Below, in pieces: positions 1 to 8,708 of a stretch of 26,261 bases of DNA; position 1 is the first letter of the stretch, and every line of letters begins with the position of its first letter. The notes below the pieces were generated by a model. That model had not been told where the DNA came from and did no database searches. It worked only from the letters and a program-made list of their open reading frames with translations. Made by a program: the position numbers and the translations under genes. This stretch comes from Lachnospiraceae bacterium UBA7188 (GTDB lineage Bacteria; Bacillota; Clostridia; Lachnospirales; Lachnospiraceae): the NCBI GenBank assembly GCA_002490995.1, contig DKVC01000069.1:1-26261 (forward strand). The letters are read 5' to 3'.

Positions 1-175
1 TTGGCGGTGTTCACGGATTCAGGACAAATTTATTTCATAACCATTCCTCTCCATGCAGATATTTATTTTAAGTGCATTATATCAACTTATTTAACTTGAT
101 TCAGTAACGTTTATTGGCATTTATATACTTTTTTTGATAATTGTATTATTTTTCACTCTTTGACAAGTTATACTC

Positions 176-240
176 AAGACCGCCAGAATTTACTAATGTG
201 TTTTTGGCGAGCTTATATGGCTGGCGGTCTTTCGTTTTTG
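176..240 (+). terminator. Rho-independent terminator-like stem-loop
   Basis: An 11-bp perfect stem (AAGACCGCCAG at 176-186 pairs with CTGGCGGTCTT at 221-231) encloses a 34-nt loop and is followed by a T-rich run (TTCGTTTTT). The loop is long for a classical terminator. It would end a rightward transcript entering from outside the window. The rest of 1-475 is A/T-rich and I see no gene in it. Confidence 0.5.
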
Positions 241-302
241 GTTACTGCAAATTATAACGGCGTGCAGCATAAAATGTGAGGCCCGTTAATTCTGCTTCCC
301 CC

Positions 303-331
303 TTGAAAATCCCGCCATCCTATGGTAAAGT
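303..331 (+). promoter_or_regulatory. Possible sigma-A promoter of the ECF-like sigma gene
   Basis: TTGAAA (303-308), a 17-nt spacer and TAAAGT (326-331), about 145 nt before the ATG at 476. The -10 match is moderate, so this is only a candidate. No palindrome was seen over it. Confidence 0.3.
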
Positions 332-393
332 GCAGCCAGAAAATATTTTAAAAAATTTCACCCCTGCCTCCTAACAAATCACTTTCCCCACAG

Positions 394-413
394 ACTATAC
401 AGGTGAAAGCATT
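394..413 (-). repeat. Copy 1 of a recurring ~20-nt motif
   Basis: On the minus strand this reads AATGCTTTCACCTGTATAGT. It resembles motifs at 8313-8333, 15308-15328 and 17583-17603 (core AATGC, YTCAC, then TAT). This is the most diverged copy, with about 16 of 20 bases matching the 15.3-kb copy. Function unknown. Confidence 0.3.
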
Positions 414-475
414 GATCAATCGCTTCCCAGAATAGGCGGCCCACAGGGTCACCTCCCGAAACCGCGGAGAAAAAC

Positions 476-2101
476 ATGAAAAAACAGGAACTGCTGAAAT
501 TAATGGACAGCGAACTGCTGGAAAAACTATACGGATTCTGCTATGCAAGGACAGCCGACAGCCAGGAAGGCCAGGAGCTGTGTTCGGAAATCCTGCTCGC
601 CCTGGTGAAAGCCGCAGGCACCCAGGGGGAGCTTGACCGTCCCTACCCTTTTATCTGGCGGGTGGCCCGGAATGTGTACGCGGACTTTGCCAGAAACCGC
701 AGGAGGCGCTCAGAGGCTTTTTACCAGGGAGACCCGGAAGAAATCCTGCCTCTGCTCCCTGCCCCCGAAGTAGAAGATGACTGCTGGAAACTGCTGAATG
801 CCGTCTACCGCCGGATTGCTTTTCTCACCAAAGCGTACCGGGAGGCCATGATCTGGTTCTACCTGGACGGAATGAGCACCGCAGAGATCGCGAAACGACA
901 GAATGCCAGCGAAACCACTGTTCGCCAGAGATTATTTTCAGCCAGGAAAAAAGTGAGAAACGAGGTAGAAGAGATGAACGAAACCGCAAATAAACCTGTA
1001 GCCCTTGACAACATTGAATTTTATATGTGGGGAACCGGCAATCCTATCGGCAACAATGCCTGGGAAACCTGCACACGGCAGTTCTCCAGACATATCGTCT
1101 GGCTGTGCCGCAAAAAGCCCCAAAGCGCATCCGAAATCGCCGCCCAGCTGGACGTCCCCACCCTCTATGTGGAAGAAGAGCTGGAAATTCTTACCAGAGG
1201 CCAGAACGGGGAATACGGCCTGCTCCGCCGGATGGATAACGGAAAATTTGCCCTGAATTTCATTCTGTTCGACAGGGAAACCACCGAAAAGGCACAGGGC
1301 ATTTATATGGAACATCTGCCGGCGGTCAGCGACATTCTGGCAGCCTTCCTGGAAGCCAACCGGGAGGAATACCTTGCCTTTCCTTACCTGAACCGGAAGG
1401 TAGACCTAAACCTGATCCTCTGGCAGCAGATACACACGATTGCGGACACCTTTGACGATACAGTAGAGCGCATCCTGTCTGAGGAGTATTTCCCGCAGAT
1501 GAAAGCGCCCGAAAGACCCTACAGCATTTATGCCCATATTGCAAACGGAAAAATGTACAGAAACGGATGGGACGGCGTAACAGGATCCAATGTCTGCGGA
1601 TATTCCGCCATCCATCTGGATAATATTTACACCGCCCACATCAGACCCCATTTCCACTGCGGGCTGAATCTCTCCACAGACCTTCCGATTCAGCTCGCCC
1701 TCCGCGCTATCCGCGGCCTGGCCGTAAGCTCCCTTTCCGAAGATGAGAAAGAACCGGCTGCCAGGGCAGTGGATGAAGGATATCTGTATCGCGAGGGAGA
1801 CATGCTTTACACAAAGATTCTGGTGAATGACATGAAGGACCGGAACCGGTTGTTCGCCATCACGAACAGGCTATCAGAGGGGTATTTTGAAGAGCCTGCC
1901 CGGGTGGTGGCAGGAAAGCTTTCCGAATTGTTCCGAAGGGAAATTCCGGAACACCTGCTGGCGGAATGGCGGTTTGCGAATCGGCTGTCCGCCCTGCCTC
2001 TCATGGAAGCCCTGACGGAATTCCTGATTGAAAAAGGACTCCTCACTCCTCCCGCTGACGGCATCGGGGCGGAGGGGTGTTGGATGAGCGTAGCCGGATA
2101 A
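476..2101 (+). CDS. ECF-like RNA polymerase sigma factor with a long C-terminal extension
   Basis: A 541-aa protein. Residues about 10-78 look like sigma region 2, with the core-binding and -10 helix pattern ending in RVARNVYADFARNRRRR. Residues about 105-165 look like sigma region 4, with a helix-turn-helix around the segment MSTAEIAKRQNASETTVRQR. ECF sigmas usually end near residue 180. Here about 370 further residues follow, which I do not recognise; they include a winged-helix-like stretch around 205-260 and a mixed globular remainder. A sensor or anti-sigma-like role for the tail would be inference. The start is ATG with GGAGA about 5 nt upstream. It converges with the broken GH94 gene, and no separate anti-sigma gene is adjacent. 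It is confidently a sigma-70 family protein; its regulon is unknown. Confidence 0.8.
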   Translation: MKKQELLKLMDSELLEKLYGFCYARTADSQEGQELCSEILLALVKAAGTQGELDRPYPFIWRVARNVYADFARNRRRRSEAFYQGDPEEILPLLPAPEVEDDCWKLLNAVYRRIAFLTKAYREAMIWFYLDGMSTAEIAKRQNASETTVRQRLFSARKKVRNEVEEMNETANKPVALDNIEFYMWGTGNPIGNNAWETCTRQFSRHIVWLCRKKPQSASEIAAQLDVPTLYVEEELEILTRGQNGEYGLLRRMDNGKFALNFILFDRETTEKAQGIYMEHLPAVSDILAAFLEANREEYLAFPYLNRKVDLNLILWQQIHTIADTFDDTVERILSEEYFPQMKAPERPYSIYAHIANGKMYRNGWDGVTGSNVCGYSAIHLDNIYTAHIRPHFHCGLNLSTDLPIQLALRAIRGLAVSSLSEDEKEPAARAVDEGYLYREGDMLYTKILVNDMKDRNRLFAITNRLSEGYFEEPARVVAGKLSELFRREIPEHLLAEWRFANRLSALPLMEALTEFLIEKGLLTPPADGIGAEGCWMSVAG

Positions 2102-2169
2102 ACCGGGCCGGTTATACGCAGATTTCTGCCTGGCCGTTGACATCCCCACAATCTCCGGACTACCATTCT

Positions 2170-4235
2170 CTACGCAGGCTCCACATCCACATCGTCATTG
2201 CTGCGGATGGTAATCCGGTACACTTTCCCTCTAAACCGCCTGGTGACGACGGCAGGCAGCATCTCCCGCGGCAGGCAGGGCTTCACCGAAAGCCCCTCCC
2301 AACAGGGCCTGATTCCCAGTAGATATTGCGTCACTGCCAGATACATCCACGCCGCCGTCCCCGTCAGCCAGGACACATTAGCCAGACCGAACCTGTCGCT
2401 TTCCGGCCCGAAAATATTGGATGCGTACACATAAGGCTCCGCCCGGTATCGTTCCTGCCCCGCTCTGGCCTGAGCCACCATGGGCAACAGCTGGCGGTAA
2501 TATTTCCAGGCATAATCGCTCCTTCCCAGCATGCACTCCGCAATAATGGCCCAGGTATTGGCATGGCAGAATACACTGCCGTTCTCCCCACAGCCTTTGT
2601 TATAATAGGTCAGAGGATCCTCTTTGGAAGGATAATCCTCCATAGCCGGATAGATTTTGCGGATTCCCAGTTCGGTATCCATATATTTCCGCACACTGTC
2701 CATGGCCGCAATCTGCTTATCCGGATCTCCCAGGCCGCTGATTACGGCCCAGCTCTGCGTATTCAGCCATATCTTTGCCTGAGGCTCCCTGTCTGAGCCG
2801 ATGAAAACGCCTTCATCCGTAATGCAGCGCCGGAACCATGCGCCGTCCCAGCCCAGGGAATTCACTTTTTCCTGCATCTGTTGATACGCTTCTTCGTACT
2901 TCACTCCGCTTTCCCCCATAAGGCCGGCCAGCTCCTTCATCATGCGCAGCACAGTGCCGAATTGCATTCCCGTCCAGATGCTCTCCCCCTTTCCCTTCCG
3001 GCATACCTTGTACAGCATATCATTCCAGTCAGAGCAGAGCATCAGCGGAAACCCGTTTTCTCCCATGTGGGAAAGCGTAAACTCTATGGATTTTCCCACG
3101 TGCTCCCACACGCTTCCCCAGCCGCCGTCGTAATAGGGAAGCTCCCTGGACAGATATTCCAGGCTTCCCTCCTCCATCACCAGATGATACACATCCATGA
3201 TCAGCCACAAATGGTTGTCCGAGTGAATCCGGGTCACCGGCTCCCACCCCTCCGTGGGGAAGAAATAATGATTGCAGTGCCCGTCCCTGTACTGCTGGGA
3301 GAAAAGCAGGTCCATTTTCTCCCTAGCCCTCCCGGTATCCAGAGGAATCATGGCAAGGATATCCTGGGCCGTATCCCGCATCCCCACACCCCGGAAGGTG
3401 CCTGTGGCATAGTAGCTGATGTTCCGGGAAAACTGGAAATTCCGCTCCACCTGATAAGGATTCCAGATGTTGACCATGGTCTGGGCATCCTTATCGGCCA
3501 GCGTGCACTGAAAACCGGACAGATACCTCTCCCACTGCTCCTGCAGCCCTTCCCTGGCGCGCTGCGCGAAATCCGCCTTCCTGCACCGCGCCGCTGTCTG
3601 CAGGATCTCTTCTTCCGTCATTGCCGTCCCCAGAAAAATATGGACTTTTCTCTCTTCCCCTGCCGCCAGCTCCAGATCCAGCTGCAGCGCAAAGCAGGGA
3701 TCTCCCCCATACATTACGGAATCGGACAATTCTCCCTGCTCCACCCCTACAGGGTTCTCCTCGCTCCAGTAGCTTCCCACAAAGCTGTCCCTGTCACAGT
3801 CAAAGGCCGCCACAGGTACATCCGCAGCAAAAAACACCAGGGGCGTTTCATCAGGCCTGGGCTGATTTTCCACCCCGTAACGGTAGACCAGAACTTCTCC
3901 CATGGGATAACACGCCAGCTGATGTTTATTATAACACTGCCACTGTATTTCCCGAAGAAATTCCATCATCCCCAATTCCACATAGGGGAAAATCTGCACT
4001 TTTCTGTCCCTGTCCGAGCGCAGACTCATCTCCCAGATCAGCACATTCTCCTCTCTGCCCACCAGGTAAGTGACGTTTGCCTCCAGCCCCCTGCGTTCCG
4101 CCTGGAAGCCGGTATATCCCATGCCGTGAAAGCCTCTCCACTTTTGGGGCTTCACCGGACATGGCTCACAGGTGGGACACCACACTTCCTCCCCGTCCCG
4201 GATATAGGTGTAGAAGTTTCGCGGACCGGAAGAAA
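2170..4235 (-). pseudogene. GH94-type glycoside phosphorylase, N-terminus missing
   Basis: About 685 residues match the GH94 family (cellobiose, chitobiose and related phosphorylases, which split beta-linked disaccharides with phosphate to give a sugar 1-phosphate). The N-terminal sugar-binding domain is recognisable from RNFYTYIRDG onward. The (alpha/alpha)6 barrel follows with the general-acid motif SDWNDML and the phosphate-site region CGENGSVFCHANTW. The segment before RNFYTY, normally roughly 60-80 residues, is absent. The open frame continues upstream only because it reads the opposite strand of the permease gene, giving a low-quality S/P/F-rich sequence with no ribosome binding site. 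The junction lies near 4225-4237, just before the permease ribosome binding site. Substrate cannot be told. Probably a dead gene created by a deletion or inversion. Confidence 0.75.
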
Positions 4236-4253
4236 GCAGGAAGGCGGGATAAA

Positions 4254-4847
4254 ATGGGAAGGAAAAAGACAGCGGTAAAGCGGAAAAGCATATGGAAGGA
4301 TAAGGGGAGCTGGGAACTGCTGCTCTTATGCATCCCGGCACTGGCAGGCTACATTATTTTCAATTACATACCAATGGGCGCGGCGCTTGTGATTCCCTTT
4401 AAAGAATACAAGTTCAGCCAGGGAATCCTGGGAAGCGCCTGGTGCGGATTGAAGAATTTCCGATGGATTCTCACATCCACTTCCATGGGCAGGGTGCTTC
4501 GGAATACGGTTGCCTACGGCGCCTGGTTTATGATTATCGGGCCCATCGTGAATGTGGCTGTCGCCCTTCTGCTGTTTGAGATCAGGAACCGGAAAGCGCT
4601 GAAGACATATCAGACCATTATTACCTTTCCTAATTTCATGTCCATGGTCATTGTGGGATATGTGACATACGCCATACTGAGCCCCCGGACAGGGCTGCTG
4701 AACCAGATACTTACCGGGCTGGGGATGGAGACGGTGGATGTCTATATGAATGCGGGGTACTGGCCGGTAATTCTCACCATCGTGACACTCTGGAAAGGGG
4801 TAGGCTTATTTTTTCAAAAAAGTTGTAAACTGCTGTATCTTTTATAA
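4254..4847 (+). pseudogene. LplB/YteP-type sugar ABC transporter permease, C-terminus missing
   Basis: The ATG at 4254 has a good ribosome binding site (AGGAAGG, 9 nt upstream). The 197-aa product starts with a basic MGRKK segment. It carries the first membrane spans typical of MalF/LplB permeases for oligosaccharides (LLLLCIPALAGYIIFNYIPMG, then GAWFMIIGPIVNVAVALLL). Homology holds through TLWKGVG and then breaks into LFFQKSCKLLYLL and a stop. Family members are about 300 aa and keep the EAA loop (EAARIDGA) that docks on the ATPase; that loop and the last spans are absent, so the protein should not work. No partner permease or binding protein is nearby. The gene stands head-to-head with the truncated GH94, so one rearrangement may have damaged both. 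Confidence 0.75.
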
Positions 4848-4929
4848 ATTGCCGGAAAATAACTGCTACAGTTTTACTTTCTTATTATACCGAATGATAG
4901 TCTGCCGGAAACCGAAGCAGAGGACAGAA

Positions 4930-5019
4930 ATGGCGAAAAAAGAGACAAAAAAGAACCCGATCAGCAGACGCCCCCAACAGAACACTGTACCGGGAAAGCC
5001 GTCTGCAAAACCGGATTGA
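4930..5019 (+). CDS. Possible 29-aa basic peptide, unknown
   Basis: A short frame starting MAKKETKKNPISRR with an AGAGGA sequence about 6 nt before the ATG. It is Lys/Arg/Pro-rich with no recognised family. It lies in the 243-nt gap between the broken permease and the 887-aa NTPase gene. It may be a relic or chance. Confidence 0.2.
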   Translation: MAKKETKKNPISRRPQQNTVPGKPSAKPD

Positions 5020-5030
5020 CCCATGGCTCT

Positions 5031-5067
5031 TTATCGATCCACGATGTTTTGATCTTCCAGATTCTTA
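5031..5067 (-). pseudogene. C-terminal scrap of an FtsX-type ABC permease
   Basis: On the minus strand this reads KNLEDQNIVDR then stop. It aligns with the C-terminus of the larger permease relic at 8709 (KNLEKQSIVERLRAVD), and the two DNA stretches share a near-identical run around CCAGATTCTTAAAA. It is only about 37 bp, so it marks a former permease gene or a recombination scar rather than a functional gene. Confidence 0.4.
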
Positions 5068-5101
5068 AAAAAAGTTCCAAACGGACTTATTCATCCGTCT
5101 A
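5068..5101 (-). terminator. Possible weak terminator of the two-NTPase operon
   Basis: On the minus strand a short stem (ACGGA pairing with TCCGT around an 8-nt loop that holds the stop codon of the 887-aa gene) is followed by TTGGAAC and a run of seven T. The stem is short, so this is tentative. Confidence 0.3.
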
Positions 5102-7754
5102 CAAGCAACGACACCAACTTAATTCCGCCACGTTTTGACTTATTATATCCTAATGCATACCGCACACTCTCCGGAATATAATATTCACCGTCTGCTTCTT
5201 TCAAATATCCGTATCTTTCCAGTGTCTTTTGATCCTCACTTCCCAACCTGCTCATAACACGCTCATTTAACGGAACCTGTTTATCCTCCTGCTTCACTTC
5301 TCTTAAAATCTGAAAGCAGTTCTTTAATTGATGAATTTCCTGCTCTACCTCTTCCAACTTCTGATCAGAGCATTCTTTAACAGCCTTTCTCATATCTTCA
5401 GGCGTCAAAAATCTATCATAATACTGTACTCTTTCCATCTTGTTATCTGCAGTCGCAAATTTCAGAAACCGGACAATATCTCTCGCCTGCAGCTGCCCGT
5501 TAAAATCAGAGAGAGATGCAAGCACCCAGCGAACCGTTATCGCGTTTTTCGAGCCATCTGATCCCATCTTTTTGCCCCATAATCTGGTCAGGTTTTTCTC
5601 CAGTACTGTCCGGGTCGCATTGTTTAGCGGAAAAGTATCCTCTCCCCACTGTACACCACTCATTTTCGCTGCTCTGTCCGCCATCTTCCACGCCAGCATC
5701 AATGCATCTCTCTGCGACCATGTCAACTCAAATCGCTGGTATTGATCTCTGAACTGTGCAAGATTCGCATTCACCGCCAACTCAGCAATGTCCTTCCTTA
5801 CAAATATAATAATACCTGCATTGTCAATTTGATATTCATACAAACGATTAATCAATCCCCTGCATAATGCTCTGATTCCACTTTTTTCTGTATTATCTTT
5901 CATTACATTACGAAAAAGTGTTTCCAGTCCATCTACCAGAAAAATTACTTTTTTATGAATCTCATCCAGATAAGCATCCAGATCACTCCAGGAATTCATG
6001 TTTTGAAACATCCCCAGTATAATCTCGTCCCACAAATCCTGCCATTCATTTTCCCCACTCATGTTACTGATTGCGTTCCTGACTTTTCTTTCATTTTGCG
6101 ACAGAATATCCGCATCTGCCCTCATTGCCGGTATGCTCTCAATACAGTATTGCCTACAGGCTGCGAGAAGCGGTTGGAAATGCGTTCTGTCTTCTGAACA
6201 CAGCACCGGGCAGATTATCACATCCTCTGTAATCTGACTTTTCTTGTCCAATATCTTCAAAAAATTGTCCCAGTTTTTTGAGCTGAGCATCTGCTTATAT
6301 AAGTACGTTTTTCCTGATCCTTTCGCCCCCAGCACATTAATTTTAGGAATTTCTCTGTTAAAGCTTCCCAACTGCAAAACTGATTTTGTTGCCAGTAAAT
6401 TAGAATAATCTGCCCCTTCTGCCGTCACATTTTCAGTGGCAATCCTGTGCAGACAATTTTTAAACTCTGCTATTGTCTTTTCATCATATTCCTGAACTGC
6501 CCCTTTCCCGTTATTGCGAAACATTTCCAACACAATATTTCGAATCGGCTCCGTCACTCTCGGTTCTGAATTCAAATTCTCACAAATCTGGCTCAAATTG
6601 CCCAGATGAATCATTTTGTCACTTTTCTCTATCTCTACTACCGTGTCGACCTGCATAATAGAATCTGAAATATCTTCCCCATCCCCATGTCTATCCCCCT
6701 GTAAAAGCATCTCATATACGTCATCCCTTTCCTTTCCCCGGAAGGTCTCTTTCATTACCATTGTCAGGAAGATATTCGTTACGCCATTCCCCTTCTGCTT
6801 TCCAATCTGCTGCAATAACAGATGCGTTCCATAAACAGATTGATTTGAAGTAGATGTGATAAAGAATTTTGATACTCTTGGGTCAAACAGAAACGGGGCT
6901 GAATACTCACTGATTCCTGCCCTGAGATCTACCAAAACCATATCCACCCCCAGCTTTGCCCCCAGCCTGGACAGTACATCCACAATAATATATTTATTGC
7001 TTTCGCCAGCCATAATCCGCTCCGGATTGGCATAGATATCAAACAATTGTTCTTCTTTCCTATAAGTAGGAAGAAAATATTGGGAAACTTCTATTTTATC
7101 TGTCTGGAAGGTCAATACGGATTTTTCCACCTCGTGACTTATATTTTCAATAATGTAGTCATCTTCTCCCTTTGCCCCAATAATGGAAAGAATATCCAGA
7201 TAGCTAATCGGCACACTTCCGTTCTGTGCCTGCCCCAGCCATGTCAGTCCTGGTGCCTCTATGTCACTGTCAACAATCAAAACCCTTTTCCGGTCCTGAT
7301 ATTCCTCTATCATATTTCTGACGAATGTTATCAATGACAGCGTTCTCCCTACTCCGCCTTTATAGGAATGGAATGCTGTTACAGGCACACCCTCTTCCTC
7401 CAATGCCTTTAATACAACATTATTATCTTGATTTGCATATAAAAATTCCTTAAATAAAGGCTTGGGAAGCACCACCTGCCCTGCTCTTTCTTCCGCTTTC
7501 TCCCATAAAACAGATATTCTTGTCTGCGTTGTTTTAATTACAATTTCATCCCCTGTATAATATTGTTTCAGCAATTGTTTCAGATAGGCTTTGCTGCTTT
7601 GTATTGTCTTTTCCGCAGTATTTTCTACATAAATAACCAATTCTCTGCTGTACATTTCAATTTCCAGCCACTCCTGCGGCCAGTTTGCCTTATCCAACAG
7701 CAGCGTCCTCTCTATATCATGCCATGTATAAATTATCAAAACCTCATCACTCAT
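5091..7754 (-). CDS. KGGVGR-motif dual NTPase (MinD/ParA-like plus second P-loop domain)
   Basis: An 887-aa protein with three visible parts. Residues 1-125 are an unassigned N-terminal domain. Residues about 125-420 form a MinD/ParA-like SIMIBI NTPase: variant Walker A YKGGVGRTLS at 131-140, VDSDIEAPGL at 161-170, and VLVDLRAG at 273-280 as Walker B. A second P-loop module at about 468-690 has Walker A GAKGSGKTYL (476-485) and Walker B IFLVDGLETL (604-613), resembling STAND/AAA switch ATPases. The C-terminal 200 residues are helical and end in a possible winged-helix fold. KGGVGR-variant ATPases are known mainly from predicted conflict or defence loci. The ATG lies inside the ATGA overlap with the upstream 141-aa gene, so the two are translationally coupled and probably form one complex. 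The gene is clearly more A/T-rich than the sugar genes around it, suggesting transfer. No nuclease or protease motif was seen. The exact function is unknown. Confidence 0.75.
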   Translation of the reverse strand: MSDEVLIIYTWHDIERTLLLDKANWPQEWLEIEMYSRELVIYVENTAEKTIQSSKAYLKQLLKQYYTGDEIVIKTTQTRISVLWEKAEERAGQVVLPKPLFKEFLYANQDNNVVLKALEEEGVPVTAFHSYKGGVGRTLSLITFVRNMIEEYQDRKRVLIVDSDIEAPGLTWLGQAQNGSVPISYLDILSIIGAKGEDDYIIENISHEVEKSVLTFQTDKIEVSQYFLPTYRKEEQLFDIYANPERIMAGESNKYIIVDVLSRLGAKLGVDMVLVDLRAGISEYSAPFLFDPRVSKFFITSTSNQSVYGTHLLLQQIGKQKGNGVTNIFLTMVMKETFRGKERDDVYEMLLQGDRHGDGEDISDSIMQVDTVVEIEKSDKMIHLGNLSQICENLNSEPRVTEPIRNIVLEMFRNNGKGAVQEYDEKTIAEFKNCLHRIATENVTAEGADYSNLLATKSVLQLGSFNREIPKINVLGAKGSGKTYLYKQMLSSKNWDNFLKILDKKSQITEDVIICPVLCSEDRTHFQPLLAACRQYCIESIPAMRADADILSQNERKVRNAISNMSGENEWQDLWDEIILGMFQNMNSWSDLDAYLDEIHKKVIFLVDGLETLFRNVMKDNTEKSGIRALCRGLINRLYEYQIDNAGIIIFVRKDIAELAVNANLAQFRDQYQRFELTWSQRDALMLAWKMADRAAKMSGVQWGEDTFPLNNATRTVLEKNLTRLWGKKMGSDGSKNAITVRWVLASLSDFNGQLQARDIVRFLKFATADNKMERVQYYDRFLTPEDMRKAVKECSDQKLEEVEQEIHQLKNCFQILREVKQEDKQVPLNERVMSRLGSEDQKTLERYGYLKEADGEYYIPESVRYALGYNKSKRGGIKLVSLLVDG

Positions 7755-8176
7755 ATCCTGCTCCGTTTTCTCCCTTCCAGTTCATGAAGTAATTGCAGCG
7801 CCTTCAGCATATTCTCTTCTATCAGCTTCCCCATCTCGTTTGCGTTCTTAAAGTTTATTCCATATCTCCACATTTCCTGATACTGTCCTGGCGATATACT
7901 TTGTCCATGTTCACTTTGTAATACGGGAAAATCACATTTCTCTTCCAACCCCAATTCTTTCAACATTCTTTTAATATCGTGCAAAAGCTCTTTATATTGA
8001 TTGGGCATCCGAGAATACATGAAGCACCCTTCCCTCAGCATCAGTTGATGCTTTCCGCCGCACTCCACCGCATAAAAAAGCAGCATTCTCCTTGCCCCAA
8101 TATCCGATAGCCCTTTTGCCTGCTGCTCCTGTCTCTTCCAGCTTCTTTTGAATTCATCTGAGCTCACATCCAACAT
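7751..8176 (-). CDS. HEPN-like helical partner of the dual NTPase
   Basis: A 141-aa, mostly helical protein. The segment ARRMLLFYAVECGGKH (28-43), then LLHDIKRMLKELG (64-76) and MWRYGINFKN (102-111), follows the layout of HEPN domains: a YAVECG helix, an HDI/L helix, and W-x-x-RY before the last helix. The catalytic HEPN RNase motif (R, 4-6 residues, H) is not present, so if it is a HEPN domain it may sense or bind rather than cut. The start has AGAAGGGG about 9-10 nt upstream, and the stop overlaps the next start by ATGA. Pairing of a small helical protein with a large switch NTPase suggests a sensor or effector adaptor. The fold is an inference from pattern only; an unrelated helical family is possible. 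Confidence 0.6.
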   Translation of the reverse strand: MLDVSSDEFKRSWKRQEQQAKGLSDIGARRMLLFYAVECGGKHQLMLREGCFMYSRMPNQYKELLHDIKRMLKELGLEEKCDFPVLQSEHGQSISPGQYQEMWRYGINFKNANEMGKLIEENMLKALQLLHELEGRKRSRI

Positions 8177-8216
8177 TTTTATTCTCTTCCCCTTCTTTTA
8201 TATTCTTTTCGTCTGC

Positions 8217-8336
8217 TTAATAAACCTTTACATCACATGACATTCGTATTTCTGACACTTTATCTGATTTTTGTATAACTTCGACAAAACTTTTCCATTC
8301 CCGGGTTGTCACATATATACTCGTGAGCGCATTCAT
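8217..8336 (-). CDS. 39-aa leader ORF, possibly an HPr-like fragment
   Basis: The frame starts MNALTSIYVTTREW and ends SCDVKVY. It has a good ribosome binding site (GGAAGGTGG about 3-7 nt upstream) and ends 40 nt before the 141-aa gene. The pattern (a beta strand, then a helix KSFVEVIQKSDKVSEIRMSCD) is reminiscent of the first half of HPr-like proteins, cut just where the DGKS/DAKS motif would begin; this resemblance is weak. It could be a real small leader gene of the operon, or a truncated relic whose promoter now serves the defence-like genes. The first six codons lie in the repeat shared with 17.6 kb. Confidence 0.35.
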   Translation of the reverse strand: MNALTSIYVTTREWKSFVEVIQKSDKVSEIRMSCDVKVY

Positions 8337-8420
8337 TTACCACCTTCCCATCCCGTATTGTACAAATGCTCACTCGTTATACATTCAGGTTGGCAAATGT
8401 TTTCGATCGCGAGTATATAT
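8313..8420. repeat. Nested inverted repeat in the operon leader; copy A of the 8.3/17.6-kb repeat
   Basis: Outer arms ATATATACTCG (8313-8323) and CGAGTATATAT (8410-8420) are perfectly complementary over 11 bp. Inside them, GTGAGCGCATT pairs imperfectly with AATGCTCAC (8366-8373). The segments ACTCGTGAGCGCATTCA and GCTCACTCG-ATACATT recur at 17583-17650 in the same order and orientation. It sits between the proposed promoter and the 39-aa ORF, so it would form a structured 5' leader. Confidence 0.5.
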
Positions 8421-8437
8421 TCTAACACGTTTTTATC

Positions 8438-8466
8438 ATCATACTATGAATCTTCCTTTTTATCAA
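8438..8466 (-). promoter_or_regulatory. Candidate promoter of the dual-NTPase operon
   Basis: On the minus strand, TTGATA (8466-8461), a 17-nt spacer and TATGAT (8443-8438). Transcription would start near 8430, giving a leader of about 95 nt containing the nested inverted repeat before the 39-aa ORF. Confidence 0.4.
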
Positions 8467-8708
8467 TAATCTTTCTTGTCTTTTGTCTTTTGATTTACTG
8501 CTACTTTCAGCCGGTAACGATAAGCCTCTCAATCGGCCTTCCCACCGCAGCTGCTTTCTAAATCTTTGGAATTTGCAGACACCTCCTTATCACTGCCATG
8601 GTAATAACCAAAAAGCTGCATACAGCCCCTTTCTGTCAGTGACGAGATGGTTCGCCGTATGATCAAAAAGCAGGAAGCGCAGGTGAAATAAGCCTCTGCA
8701 TAACCGTA
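8467..8708. other. Relic-filled gap
   Basis: No intact gene is visible. Minus-strand reading near 8512-8560 gives AAAVGRPIERLIVTG then stop. Plus-strand reading near 8645-8690 gives MVRRMIKKQEAQVK then stop. Both look like scraps of larger proteins, but neither is long enough to name. Together with the broken exporter next door this marks a region of repeated deletion. Confidence 0.3.

Noticed and set aside
2881..4278. 465-aa plus-strand open frame
   Set aside because: It lies opposite the GH94 gene, has low-complexity His/Pro/Leu-rich composition and no SD; GH94 motifs are on the minus strand.
4236..4341. N-terminal 35 residues of the GH94 open frame as a signal peptide
   Set aside because: The Ser/Pro/Phe-rich stretch is the antisense of the permease SD and start region and has no start signal of its own.
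8512..8560. IS630-type transposase start (VGRPIERLIVTG)
   Set aside because: Only about 15 residues look similar, no catalytic motifs or terminal repeats are visible; kept only as an unnamed scrap.
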